The position numbers and the translations under genes were made by a program. Positions 8,309 through 16,377 of a stretch of 41,559 nt of DNA are shown here, in pieces. Origin of the DNA: Opitutia bacterium (GTDB taxonomy: Bacteria; Verrucomicrobiota; Kiritimatiellia; CAIQIC01; Lenti-01); assembly GCA_009928955.1 (NCBI GenBank), contig SABN01000017.1:1-41559 (forward strand). Reading direction: 5' to 3'. Below the pieces are notes generated by a model. The model did no database searches, was not told the DNA's origin, and worked only from the letters and a program-made list of their open reading frames with translations. The first letter of the stretch is position 1; each line of letters starts with the position of its first letter.

Positions 8309-8941
8309 CTAGGCCCCCGCCGGCCCGTGAAACGTCGGCTTCACGCCGAAATCCCCCGAGAGGACCTCCTCCAGCTCCGTCAGCGGCAGCCCCACCACGT
8401 TCGTGTAGGATCCCCGGATCTGCCGGATCATATAGGCCGCGCGCCCCTGGATCGCATACGCCCCCGCCTTGTCCATCGGCTCCCCGCTGCGGATGTACGC
8501 CGCGATCTCCTCGTCGGGCAGCTCCTTGAATTCCACGTCCGTCGCGACCGCGAAGGCGCGGACGGCGGGCGCGCCCGTCCGCCCCGGCCCGCGCACGCAG
8601 ACGCCCGTGATGACTTGGTGCGTCTGCCCGCTCAGCGCCCGCAACATGCCGTGCGCATCCGCCTCCGACCGCGGCTTCTCCATGATCCGCCCCCGCAGCA
8701 CCACCACCGTGTCCGCCGCGATCACGACCGATCCTTCGGCCACCCGCCCGGCCACGTCCGCCGCTTTCTCCGCCGCGTTGCGCCGCACGTACTCCGCCGC
8801 GCCCTCGCCCGGACGCGCCTGCTCCTCCGTCGCCGGCGCGACGACCTCGAACTGATATCCCAGCTGATGCAGAAACCCGCGGCGGCGCGGGCTAGCGCTG
8901 GCCAGCACCACCGGCCGGCTCCCGAAACTCGAGTTTTCCAT
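8309..8941 (-). CDS. maf: Maf family nucleoside triphosphate pyrophosphatase
   Basis: A 210-residue Maf/Ham1-superfamily house-cleaning enzyme, predicted to hydrolyse dTTP/UTP or modified NTPs to monophosphates in the cytoplasm. The N-terminal substrate loop LASASPRRRGFL (13-24) is diagnostic. The catalytic-region motifs ADTVV, EKPRS and SGQTHQVITGV are present, as is DKAGAYAIQGRAAYMI near the C-terminus. GGAG lies 7 nt upstream of the ATG. The start lies inside the end of the upstream gene (50-nt overlap), so the two are probably one transcript. Confidence 0.93.
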   Translation of the reverse strand: MENSSFGSRPVVLASASPRRRGFLHQLGYQFEVVAPATEEQARPGEGAAEYVRRNAAEKAADVAGRVAEGSVVIAADTVVVLRGRIMEKPRSEADAHGMLRALSGQTHQVITGVCVRGPGRTGAPAVRAFAVATDVEFKELPDEEIAAYIRSGEPMDKAGAYAIQGRAAYMIRQIRGSYTNVVGLPLTELEEVLSGDFGVKPTFHGPAGA

Positions 8942-10232
8942 GCGTTTTCTCCGATCCTCCGGTGGACCACCGGAAGGTTTTTTCCGTCAAGGCGCCCATG
9001 GCGCCGAATTGCACCGACCGCATCGGCGTCCAGCGGGCGATCGCCGACCGCGGCCGCGCCCGCCGCGCCGCCTTCAGCCAGGCCTCCGTGCCCGCGACCG
9101 ACGTCGCCGCGCCGTCCAGCGCGTAGAGGTTCACCCGCCGCACGCCGCACCCCAGCACCGTTCCCACCGCTTCCTCCAGATCGTAGACGCTCCGCATGCC
9201 TTGCAGAAACCCGTAGAACGTCTCGCCGCCCCCGAACAGCGCCGCCCGCTCCGCGTTTTCGGGAATGGCGTCGTAGTCCCCGATCAGCCCCACGTCCATC
9301 GCCGCCCGCTCCCCGTACAGACGCTTCGCCAGCGCGGCATACCGGTTCACCATCGCCACGTACGACAGCTGGCTGGCCTGGTAGCGGTAGGTGATGAACG
9401 ACAAGACGTCCCACGCCACCCCGCTCACGGGCGCGTTCATCGCGTCTTCCAGCGCCACGTTGCCCCGCGCCTGCGCGTCGAGAAACGTCCGGTTCGCCGC
9501 CCCGTCCACCGCGTAGCCGCGCCTGCGCAGTTCCGCGACCAGCCGGTTGATCGCCGCGACGTCGCGATGGAACTGCCGCGCGTCCAGCTGGTCGCGCAAC
9601 ACCTGCGCCATCTGCCGCGGGCTCTTGGCCATCACTGCCTCGAACAGCTCCCGGCCCAGCAGCGGCGACGGCTCGCAGTCGAACGTGAACGCCCGCACGG
9701 CCAGGTTTTCCTGCTCGAAGAAATCCGCCGCCCGCCGCGCCAGCGCCCGCGTGGACTCCACGCTCGCCTGCCCCACGTACAGATGCTCCTCGTACGGCAG
9801 CAGCAGCCACGCATCCACCCCCACCCCCGCCCGCTCCGCCGCGCGCAGCAGCGGCGCGAAATCGGGATCCGCGAAGCTCTCCCGCTCCACGTGCAGGATC
9901 AGGTCGCAACCATGTTCCGCCAGCGCCGGCAGGTGCGCCGCCACCTCCGCGTACGGCAGAAACTCGCACCAGATCGCCAGCCGCTCGAGCGGCGGATCCA
10001 GAACAGGGGTCAGAACAGGGGTCTGTCCTTGCATTGTCGCAGGTTCCGCCCCCGCCCCCGCCGCCAGGCACAGCGCCGCGGCGCACGCCCCCCATGCGGC
10101 AATCCGCGGCATCACGTTTTCCACGCGGTGGAAAATCGTTTTCCACACCGTGGAAAATCCCCGGAAAAATTTTCCATCGCGTGGAAAAACCGGGCGGCGG
10201 CGCGGAAACAGGATGGAGCGGATCCCTCGCAT
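8892..10232 (-). CDS. secreted protein of unknown function with repeat-encoded N-terminal insert
   Basis: A 446-residue protein. The best start is the ATG at 10232, with AAAGGA 6 nt upstream. The first residues MRGIRSILFPRRRP are followed by about 27 residues encoded by three palindromic repeat units (10117-10188), then MPRIAAWGACAAALCLAAGAGA, a classic signal peptide. An internal ATG at 10112 would start exactly at that signal peptide but has no ribosome-binding site. The mature part has features of a TIM-barrel glycoside-hydrolase-like fold (WCEFLPY, TFDCEPS, VAWDVLSFITYRYQAS, GLIGDY, RVNLYALDGA), but I cannot name a family. The end overlaps maf by 50 nt. Either the signal peptide is functional with an unusual extension, or translation starts internally. 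Confidence 0.6.
   Translation of the reverse strand: MRGIRSILFPRRRPVFPRDGKFFRGFSTVWKTIFHRVENVMPRIAAWGACAAALCLAAGAGAEPATMQGQTPVLTPVLDPPLERLAIWCEFLPYAEVAAHLPALAEHGCDLILHVERESFADPDFAPLLRAAERAGVGVDAWLLLPYEEHLYVGQASVESTRALARRAADFFEQENLAVRAFTFDCEPSPLLGRELFEAVMAKSPRQMAQVLRDQLDARQFHRDVAAINRLVAELRRRGYAVDGAANRTFLDAQARGNVALEDAMNAPVSGVAWDVLSFITYRYQASQLSYVAMVNRYAALAKRLYGERAAMDVGLIGDYDAIPENAERAALFGGGETFYGFLQGMRSVYDLEEAVGTVLGCGVRRVNLYALDGAATSVAGTEAWLKAARRARPRSAIARWTPMRSVQFGAMGALTEKTFRWSTGGSEKTHGKLEFREPAGGAGQR
10117..10188. repeat. three 19-bp palindromic repeat units (TTTTCCAC-NNN-GTGGAAAA)
   Basis: Units lie at 10117-10135 (core GCG), 10139-10157 (core ACC) and 10170-10188 (core CGC, with one arm mismatch, TTTTCCAT). 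Each is an 8+8 bp inverted repeat around three variable bases. The three units are in three different phases relative to the reading frame of the 8892-10232 gene and are translated as FSTVWK-, FHRVEN- and FPRDGK-like peptides. The same repeat recurs at 22096-22293. Confidence 0.9.
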
Positions 10233-10282
10233 GCCCCGTCCTTTAGCATGCCGCGCGCGCGGTGGCCAGCGCGGAGCGCGGT

Positions 10283-11566
10283 TCAGGCCAGCGCGTCGAC
10301 CAGCGAACGATAGGCTTGCCCCACCTTCCGGGGATCGAAGCATTCCGCCGCGCGGGCCAGCCCCGCCTGTCCGATCCGCGCCGCCGCGGCGGGATCCGCC
10401 AGCGCCCGCTCCAGCGCGGCGAGGAACGAGGCCTCGTCGTCCGGCGTGAACAGGAATCCATCCACGCCGTCGCGCACGATCTCGGCGATGCCCGGCAACC
10501 CCGTGGCCACCACGGGCCGCCCCGTCGAAAGGCCGTTGAACAACGCGCTCGGGATGGCTCCGTGGTTGTCCGGCGAATTGCGCCGCGGCACCAGCACCAC
10601 GTCCATGGCGTTCAGCCAGCGGTTCACTTCCTGCTTGGTCGGCAGCCAGCCGGCCATGCGCACCGCGCCCCCGAGCCCGCGCTTCGCGATCTGCCGGCGG
10701 CACCACGTCTCGCCCCCCGCGCCGCCGATGACCACCAGCCGCCAGTCGGGATGTTTCGCCCCCGCCGTCTTCCACCAGTCCAGCAGCTGGTCGTAGCCCT
10801 TCCCGCCCCGGATGATCCCGAAGATCGCGACGTGCTTCATCTTCTCGTCCAGCCCCAGCTCCGCTTTCGTCGGCGCGGGATCCAGCGGCCGGAACATCCC
10901 GGGATTGCGCGGCATGGGGACGATCGAGATGCGCGCCGCGTCCAGCCCCTTCGCCGCCAGCAGCCGCGCGCCGGTCCGGGTGCAGGCCAGCACCCGCGCC
11001 GGGGCCCGGCTCCAGCTCCGCACCTCGCGCCGCTCCATCCGGTCCGCCAGCCACCGGCCCCACCGCCAATGCCCCAGCAGGATGGACCACCACCAGTCGG
11101 CGGTCGGCAGGATCGTTGGAAATCCCAGGCCCGCCACGCGCCCCGGGATGAGCGGCAACATCTCCTGGCAGATGATCACCGCCGGGGCCAGGTCCCGGAT
11201 CGTTTTCAGCAGCCGGCCGACGTGGAGATACCACCGGAGCGTCTTGAGCCATTTGTCGCGCCCGCAGGTCTGGTCCACGGTGAAGGGCACCTCCAGCACG
11301 CGCAGGTTCCGGCGCAATTCCAGGTCGCGCTTCCCCCCGGAAGGTCCCATGCAGATGTAGACCACCTCGTAGGCCGGAGCCAGCGCGTCCACCACCTCCC
11401 GGAGGGCGGGCCACTGGTACGCCTCGATCTCCGGCGGATACCGGTGCAGATAGACCACGCGGGGCTTTTTTCCGCTCAGCCCGCCCGCGCGCTGCCGTTC
11501 CGGCGGGGGAGGGGGCGGCGAACGATCCGGATTCCCCAGCGCCGGATCGGAGCCGGGGGAGGTCAC
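10283..11566 (-). CDS. group 1 glycosyltransferase, tandem copy B
   Basis: A 427-residue GT-B glycosyltransferase, predicted to transfer a sugar from a nucleotide donor to a surface glycan. The N-terminal half starts PRVVYLHRYPPEIEAYQWPALRE. The C-terminal half carries the GT1 features FGIIRGGKGYDQLLDWW, LVVIGGAGGE, GWLPTKQEVNRWLNAMDVVLVP and PSALFNGLSTGRPVVATGLPGIAEIV. A GTG start at 11566 overlaps the stop of the neighbour as GTGA, a 4-nt coupled junction. This adds a Pro-rich 34-residue leader absent from the neighbour. It is a tandem paralogue of 11563-12777, nearly colinear and with many identical blocks, including at the DNA level. Confidence 0.88.
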   Translation of the reverse strand: MTSPGSDPALGNPDRSPPPPPPERQRAGGLSGKKPRVVYLHRYPPEIEAYQWPALREVVDALAPAYEVVYICMGPSGGKRDLELRRNLRVLEVPFTVDQTCGRDKWLKTLRWYLHVGRLLKTIRDLAPAVIICQEMLPLIPGRVAGLGFPTILPTADWWWSILLGHWRWGRWLADRMERREVRSWSRAPARVLACTRTGARLLAAKGLDAARISIVPMPRNPGMFRPLDPAPTKAELGLDEKMKHVAIFGIIRGGKGYDQLLDWWKTAGAKHPDWRLVVIGGAGGETWCRRQIAKRGLGGAVRMAGWLPTKQEVNRWLNAMDVVLVPRRNSPDNHGAIPSALFNGLSTGRPVVATGLPGIAEIVRDGVDGFLFTPDDEASFLAALERALADPAAAARIGQAGLARAAECFDPRKVGQAYRSLVDALA

Positions 11567-12777
11567 GGGCCGACCATCTGGTCGATCAGCGCCCGGTGCG
11601 CCTGCGCCACGTTCCGGGAATCGAAGCATTCCGCCGCGCGGGCCATCCCCGCCCGTCCGATCCGCGCCGCCGCGGCGGGATCCGCCGTCGCCCGCTCCAG
11701 CGCGGCGACGAATGAAGCGCCGTCGTCCGGCGTGAACAGGAAGCCATCCGCGCCGTCGCGCACGATCTCGGCGATGCCCGGCAACCCCGTGGCCACCACG
11801 GGCCGCCCCGTGGAGAGCCCGTTGTAGAGCGCGCTCGGAATGATGCCTTGGTTGTCCGGCGAATTGCGCCGATGCACCAGCACCGCATCCATGGCGTTCA
11901 GCCAGCGGTTCACGTCCTGCTTGGTCGGCAGCCAGCCGACCATGCGCACCGCGCTCTCCAAGCCCCGCTTCGCGATCTGCCGGCGGCACCAGGCCTCCCC
12001 GCCCGCGCCGCCGATGACCACCAGCCGCCAGTCGGCATGCTTCGCCACCGCCGCCTTCCACCAGTCCAGCAGCTGGTCGTAGCCTTTCCCCCCCCGGATG
12101 ATCCCGAAGATCGCAAAGTATTTCAACCGCTCGTCCAGGCCCAGCTCCCGGCGCATCTGGGCGGATTCCAACGGATGGAAGGCCGCCTGGTTCTGCGGCT
12201 CGTTGATCACGGCGATGCGGCCCGCGTCCATCCCCCGCGCCGCCAGCAATCCCGCGGACGCCCGGGTGCACGCCACGATCCGCACCGTCGGCCGGTTCCA
12301 GCTGCGGACTTCGCCCGCCTCCATCCGGTCCGCCAGCCATCGGCCCCACCGCCAATGCCCCAGCAGGATGGACCACCACCAGTCGTTCGTCGCGATGATC
12401 GTCGGCAGGCCCAGCTTCACCACGCGCCCCGGAATGAGCGGCAGCGTCTCCTTGCAAAGGATCAACGCGGGATCCAGCGCGCGGAGCTGCTTCAGCAACC
12501 CGTCCAGATGCCCGTACCACCGGCGGGTCTTGAGCCATTTGTCGCGCCCGTTGGCCTGGTCCACGGTGAACGGCAGCTCGATCACGCGCATGTTCCGGCG
12601 CAATTCCGCGTCCCGCCGGCCGTCGGCCGGACCCATGCAGGCGTAGACCAGCTCGTAGGCCGGCGCCAGCGCGTCCGCCAGCTCCCGGAGCGCGGGCCAT
12701 TGCAGCGCCTCGATCTCCGGCGGATACCGGTGCAGGTAGACCACGATGGGTTTCGGTTGGCTCATTTCCGTCCCCAT
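11563..12777 (-). CDS. group 1 glycosyltransferase, tandem copy A
   Basis: A 404-residue GT-B glycosyltransferase. It has VVYLHRYPPEIEALQWPALREL at the N-terminus, then FGIIRGGKGYDQLLDWW, VVIGGAGGEAWCRRQ, GWLPTKQDVNRWLNAMD and the donor-binding NGLSTGRPVVATGLPGIAEIV. GGAGG lies 9 nt before the ATG at 12777; the in-frame ATG at 12765 is an alternative. The divergent gene starts only 15 nt away at 12792, so the promoters must overlap coding sequence. The downstream copy overlaps its stop by 4 nt. Donor and acceptor are unknown; the setting suggests cell-surface polysaccharide synthesis. Confidence 0.88.
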   Translation of the reverse strand: MGTEMSQPKPIVVYLHRYPPEIEALQWPALRELADALAPAYELVYACMGPADGRRDAELRRNMRVIELPFTVDQANGRDKWLKTRRWYGHLDGLLKQLRALDPALILCKETLPLIPGRVVKLGLPTIIATNDWWWSILLGHWRWGRWLADRMEAGEVRSWNRPTVRIVACTRASAGLLAARGMDAGRIAVINEPQNQAAFHPLESAQMRRELGLDERLKYFAIFGIIRGGKGYDQLLDWWKAAVAKHADWRLVVIGGAGGEAWCRRQIAKRGLESAVRMVGWLPTKQDVNRWLNAMDAVLVHRRNSPDNQGIIPSALYNGLSTGRPVVATGLPGIAEIVRDGADGFLFTPDDGASFVAALERATADPAAAARIGRAGMARAAECFDSRNVAQAHRALIDQMVGP

Positions 12778-12791
12778 GCTACCCTGCCTCC

Positions 12792-13721
12792 ATGAATTTG
12801 ACCAGCGCCCGCATTTGGATCGCCGGCGGCGAAACCCTCGCCGGCGCCGCCCTCGCGGCCGAAGCCCGCCGCCGCGGACTGGCCGCCTCCACCCTCTCCG
12901 CCGCCGAAACCGCCGACTGGGCCGATGCCGCGGCCATCGAAAGCGCCCTCGCCGCCGCCCGCCCCGACCTGGTCTTCGTCGCCGCCGGCGAATCCGGAGG
13001 CATCGCCCTCAACCGCGCCCACCCCGCGCGCCTGCTGGAATCCAACCTGCGCGTCGTCCTGAACGTCCTCGGCGCGGCCGCGCGCCGGCGCGTGCCCCGC
13101 CTCCTCTATCTCGCCAGCTCCTGCTGCTATCCCCGCGACGCCGCGCAGCCCTTGCGCATCGAAAGCCTGATGACCGGCCCCTTCGAACCCACCAACGCCG
13201 CCTATTCCGCCGCGAAGCTCGCCGGGCTCATGGCCTGCGAGGCCGTCCGCCAGGAGCACGGACTGGCTTGGTTCGCCGCGATCCCCTCCACGCTCTACGG
13301 CCCCGAGGACCACTTCGATCCCGAACACGCCCACGTGGCCTCTTCCCTCCTCGTCCGCATGCACGAGGCCAAGCAACGGAACGTCCCGGCCCTCTCCGTC
13401 TGGGGCACCGGCACGCCCCGCCGCGATTTCCTCTTCTCGCGCGATCTCGCCGACGCCGCCTTTTTCCTCGCCGAAAAATACGACGCGGCCTCGGGCCCCA
13501 TCAACGTCGGCCCCGACGCCGACCGGTCCATCGCCGAGGTCGCCGCAACCGTGCAACAGGTCGTCGGCTACCCCGGCGCATTGGAATTCGACGCCTCCCA
13601 GCCCGACGGCGCGCCCCTCAAGCGCCTCGACGCCGCCCCCCTGCGCGCCCTGGGCTGGCGCCCCCGCGTCGACTTCGCCGACGGCCTGCGCGAAACCTAC
13701 GCGGCGTTCCTCCGCCGCTGA
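12792..13721 (+). CDS. GDP-fucose-synthase-like NAD-dependent epimerase/reductase
   Basis: A 309-residue short-chain dehydrogenase of the extended type, closest in pattern to WcaG/Fcl, which converts GDP-4-keto-6-deoxymannose to GDP-fucose. Visible are YLASSCCYP with the catalytic Ser (109/110), the YSAAK pair (Tyr138, Lys142), FAAIPSTLYGPEDHFDPEHAHV and GTGTPRRDFLFSRDLADA, all typical of that subfamily. The dinucleotide loop reads AGGETLAG where AGxxGxxG is expected, so the middle glycine is Thr. The protein is therefore a sugar-nucleotide reductase/epimerase whose exact product is open. No Shine-Dalgarno sequence is visible. It begins the plus-strand sugar block. Confidence 0.85.
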   Translation: MNLTSARIWIAGGETLAGAALAAEARRRGLAASTLSAAETADWADAAAIESALAAARPDLVFVAAGESGGIALNRAHPARLLESNLRVVLNVLGAAARRRVPRLLYLASSCCYPRDAAQPLRIESLMTGPFEPTNAAYSAAKLAGLMACEAVRQEHGLAWFAAIPSTLYGPEDHFDPEHAHVASSLLVRMHEAKQRNVPALSVWGTGTPRRDFLFSRDLADAAFFLAEKYDAASGPINVGPDADRSIAEVAATVQQVVGYPGALEFDASQPDGAPLKRLDAAPLRALGWRPRVDFADGLRETYAAFLRR

Positions 13722-13749
13722 CCGGGAACCAGATCGCCGCACCTTGGCC

Positions 13750-13778
13750 TTGTCGCCCGGCGCCGGTTCCGCTATGTT
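13750..13778 (+). promoter_or_regulatory. sigma-70-type promoter of the methyltransferase gene
   Basis: TTGTCG (13750-13755) and TATGTT (13773-13778) are 17 nt apart. The site is 77 nt before the ATG at 13855 and just after the preceding stop, so the methyltransferase has its own promoter. In the leader, CCTGCC near 13804 can pair with GGCAGG next to the ribosome-binding site. Confidence 0.5.
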
Positions 13779-13854
13779 CCGGGCGCTCGGGATCTTGTGG
13801 CGCCTGCCCCCGTGGTGTGCCCGCAAGGCGTCCCCTCGGCAGGGAGATTCTTCG

Positions 13855-14754
13855 ATGGATTCCAATGAAGCAACGACAATGAACCATTCGGCGGGCCGGA
13901 AATTCTGCAAGCGCATGGCTTCTTCGTTTTGGATGAAGCCCTTCCGGAACGCGCATCTCCAGCACGCGGACGACACCCATCTGCCCGCGCTCCCGAAGAT
14001 GGCCGCCAGCCTCTATTGCATCGTGAACGACTACGGCGAGGGCCTCTTCCCGCCCGTGTTCACGAAGGAAACCCTCTACGCGTCGGAGTCCCACTACATC
14101 CGCGACCAGGTCGAGAGGGTCGAATCCTCCATCCGCTCTCCGTTCTGCGTGCTGGAAGGCCGGCCGTACATGAACCGCCAGAAGATCGCCGACATGGTGA
14201 AATTCTTCGGCATCGTCGACGGCCTGGGCCTCCCGCCGCGCGCCAAGTTCCTGGAGGTGGGCGGCGGCACCGGCTGGCTTTCCGAACTGCTCTGCGTCAA
14301 GGGCTACGACGTGGTGACCACGACCTTGGCGGCCGAAGACGTGGAGGTGGCGCGCCTGCGGTGCGACTCCCTCCGGGCCAAGAAACTGGACACGACGATG
14401 ACCGCTCTGTCCGCCCCGATGGAGCACATCCACGACTTCGTCCAGGCGGAGCTGCCCTTTGACGTCGCCTTCTGCCACGGCGCCTTGCATCACGCCTACT
14501 CCTGGCAAGAAACCATCCAGTCGCTGAAAAAATGCCTCCGCCCCGGCGGGGTTCTGCTCCTCACGGACGAGCCGGCGTGGCACCACACCTTCCTGTGCTA
14601 CCGCTCCGCGAAGATCGAAGGACGCCACGAGGTGGGGTTCTTCAAGAAAACCCTGGTGGATTTCCTGAAGTCCGAATCGTTCCAGATCGTCCAGACCGGA
14701 AGACGCTGGAGCCTGTCCCTGCCGCTGTGGATCGTGGCCCGGCTCGCGCCATGA
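13855..14754 (+). CDS. class I SAM-dependent methyltransferase
   Basis: A 299-residue cytoplasmic methyltransferase. The central Rossmann domain has FLEVGGGTGWLSELL as the SAM-binding loop, then FDVAFCHGALHHAYSWQETIQSLKK and CLRPGGVLLLTDEP as motifs II/III of Methyltransf_11/25-type enzymes. About 120 N-terminal residues precede it and are not recognised. The ATG at 13855 is chosen because GGGAG lies 8 nt upstream; the open frame extends further but without support. It sits between a sugar-nucleotide SDR and a radical SAM gene, so a role in sugar or lipid-sugar methylation is likely but not proven. Confidence 0.85.
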   Translation: MDSNEATTMNHSAGRKFCKRMASSFWMKPFRNAHLQHADDTHLPALPKMAASLYCIVNDYGEGLFPPVFTKETLYASESHYIRDQVERVESSIRSPFCVLEGRPYMNRQKIADMVKFFGIVDGLGLPPRAKFLEVGGGTGWLSELLCVKGYDVVTTTLAAEDVEVARLRCDSLRAKKLDTTMTALSAPMEHIHDFVQAELPFDVAFCHGALHHAYSWQETIQSLKKCLRPGGVLLLTDEPAWHHTFLCYRSAKIEGRHEVGFFKKTLVDFLKSESFQIVQTGRRWSLSLPLWIVARLAP

Positions 14755-14808
14755 GGGCCGCCCGCCGGACCGGAACCCCCGCGGATTCCCGGAAATCCGG
14801 GATTGACC

Positions 14809-14837
14809 TTGCCCGGAACCCGCCTCTGGAGTATGCT
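14809..14837 (+). promoter_or_regulatory. sigma-70-type promoter of the radical SAM / split transketolase operon
   Basis: TTGCCC (14809-14814) and TATGCT (14832-14837) are 17 nt apart, 43 nt before the ATG at 14881. The TATGNT form of the -10 box recurs at several other genes in the window. Confidence 0.5.
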
Positions 14838-14880
14838 TTCCCTTCCTAGTTTGGACGAGGAAGGCGCAGCAAGGAATCTC

Positions 14881-16377
14881 ATGCCGCTGGACATTCTATT
14901 CATCAATCCCGGAAACCAGAAGGCGATCTATCAGGATCTGGCCCGCGAGTTTACCGCCGTGGATCCCCCCGTCTGGGCCTCCCTCCTGGCCGAGTCCATC
15001 CGCCGCAAGGGCCGCTCCGTCCAGATCCACGACATGAACATCGATGGCTGGGACGACGCCATCCGCGACCGCTTGCTGGCGGAAAAACCCCGGCTGATCG
15101 CGGTGCTGGTCTACGGCCACCATCCGTCCGCCTCCACCCAGACCATGCCCGTCGTGCGCCCGCTGCTGCTGGATCTCAAGGCCGCCGCCCCGGACATCCC
15201 CGTCGCCCTCGGCGGCACGCACCCCTCGGCCCTGCCCGAGCAGACGCTCGCCGAGGAGGCCGCCGACTACATCGTCGAAGGCGAAGGCCTCTACACCCTC
15301 CTCGGCCTGATGGACCACCTCGACGGCCAGGACGACTTCGAATCGATTCCGGGCCTCTGGCGCCGGACGCCGGCGGGCGCCGCCCGCACCGCGCCGCCCA
15401 AGCCCATCGAAAACCTCGACGTGGAACTGCCCGGCTACGCCTGGGACCTGCTCCCGCCCCTGCAGAACTACCGCGCCCACAACTGGCAATGCTTCCAGTA
15501 TTTCGAGCAGAGCCGAACGCCTGATTTCACCGATGTGCGCAGCCCCTATGTCTCCCTCTACACCTCCCTCAACTGCCCCCACGACTGCGACTACTGCTGC
15601 ATCCACACCATCTTCGGCAAGCCCGGCATCAAAACCTGGTCCATGGAGACCGTCGCCGGCTGGATCGACACCCTGGTGAAGGTCCACGGCGTCCGCAACA
15701 TCCGCTTCGCCGACGAGCTGTTCATGCTCAGCCGCGCGCGCGTCACCCGCTTCTGCGAACTGCTCGAGCAGCGCGGCTACGACCTCAACATCTGGGTCTA
15801 CGTCCGCATCGACGGCATCTTCGACGACCTCCTGCCGCGCCTCAAGCAGGTGGGCGTCAACTGGGTCTGCCCCGGCATCGAATCCGGCAACGCCGAGGTC
15901 CGCGCGGACGTCCACAAGAACCTCCGCCGCGACGTGGTCTCCACCATCCGCGCCATCCAGGACGCCGGCATCCACATCATCGGCAACTACATGTTCGGCC
16001 TCCCCCACGATACGCTGGAAACCATGCAGCAGACGCTCGACCTGGCCCTCGAACTGAACTGCGAATTCGCCAACTTCTACGCCGTCATGGCCTACCCCGG
16101 CTCCGACCTCTACCGCCGCGCCCGCGCCGCCGGCCTCGTCCCCGACCGCTGGGAGGCCTTCTCCCAGCACGGCTACTGGACCCAGCCCCTCCCCACCGAC
16201 CACCTCTCCGCCGCGCAAGTCCAGGCCTTCCGCGACGACGCCTTCCAGATCTACTTCAAAAATCCCGCCTACCGCGACCGCATCCGGAAGCTTTTCGGCC
16301 AGAAAACTTGCGAACACCTCGACAAGATGGTATCGATCCCCATCAAGCGACGCCTCACAGAAACAGGAACCCCATGA
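14881..16377 (+). CDS. B12-binding-domain radical SAM protein
   Basis: A 498-residue enzyme. Residues 1-150 are a cobalamin-binding-type Rossmann domain (DILFINPG, VYGHHPS, VALGGTHPSALPE, ADYIVEGEG). This is followed by a radical SAM barrel whose [4Fe-4S] cysteines are Cys232, Cys236 and Cys239 (CPHDCDYC). FADELFMLSR and GNYMFGLPHDT are typical later motifs. AAGGA precedes the ATG. The family does radical methylation or rearrangement on unactivated carbons in antibiotics, lipids and sugars. It overlaps the transketolase N subunit by 4 nt (ATGA), which ties the reaction to a sugar substrate. It is a paralogue of the gene at 18372-19847. Confidence 0.9.
   Translation: MPLDILFINPGNQKAIYQDLAREFTAVDPPVWASLLAESIRRKGRSVQIHDMNIDGWDDAIRDRLLAEKPRLIAVLVYGHHPSASTQTMPVVRPLLLDLKAAAPDIPVALGGTHPSALPEQTLAEEAADYIVEGEGLYTLLGLMDHLDGQDDFESIPGLWRRTPAGAARTAPPKPIENLDVELPGYAWDLLPPLQNYRAHNWQCFQYFEQSRTPDFTDVRSPYVSLYTSLNCPHDCDYCCIHTIFGKPGIKTWSMETVAGWIDTLVKVHGVRNIRFADELFMLSRARVTRFCELLEQRGYDLNIWVYVRIDGIFDDLLPRLKQVGVNWVCPGIESGNAEVRADVHKNLRRDVVSTIRAIQDAGIHIIGNYMFGLPHDTLETMQQTLDLALELNCEFANFYAVMAYPGSDLYRRARAAGLVPDRWEAFSQHGYWTQPLPTDHLSAAQVQAFRDDAFQIYFKNPAYRDRIRKLFGQKTCEHLDKMVSIPIKRRLTETGTP

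Noticed and set aside
8722-10146. 474-codon minus-strand frame over maf and its neighbour
   Set aside because: Arg/Gly-rich shifted frame of the 8892-10232 gene with no signal peptide or motif.
10233-11414. Upstream extension of the 8892-10232 gene to 840 codons
   Set aside because: It runs through the glycosyltransferase gene on the same strand in another frame; the ribosome-binding site is at 10232.
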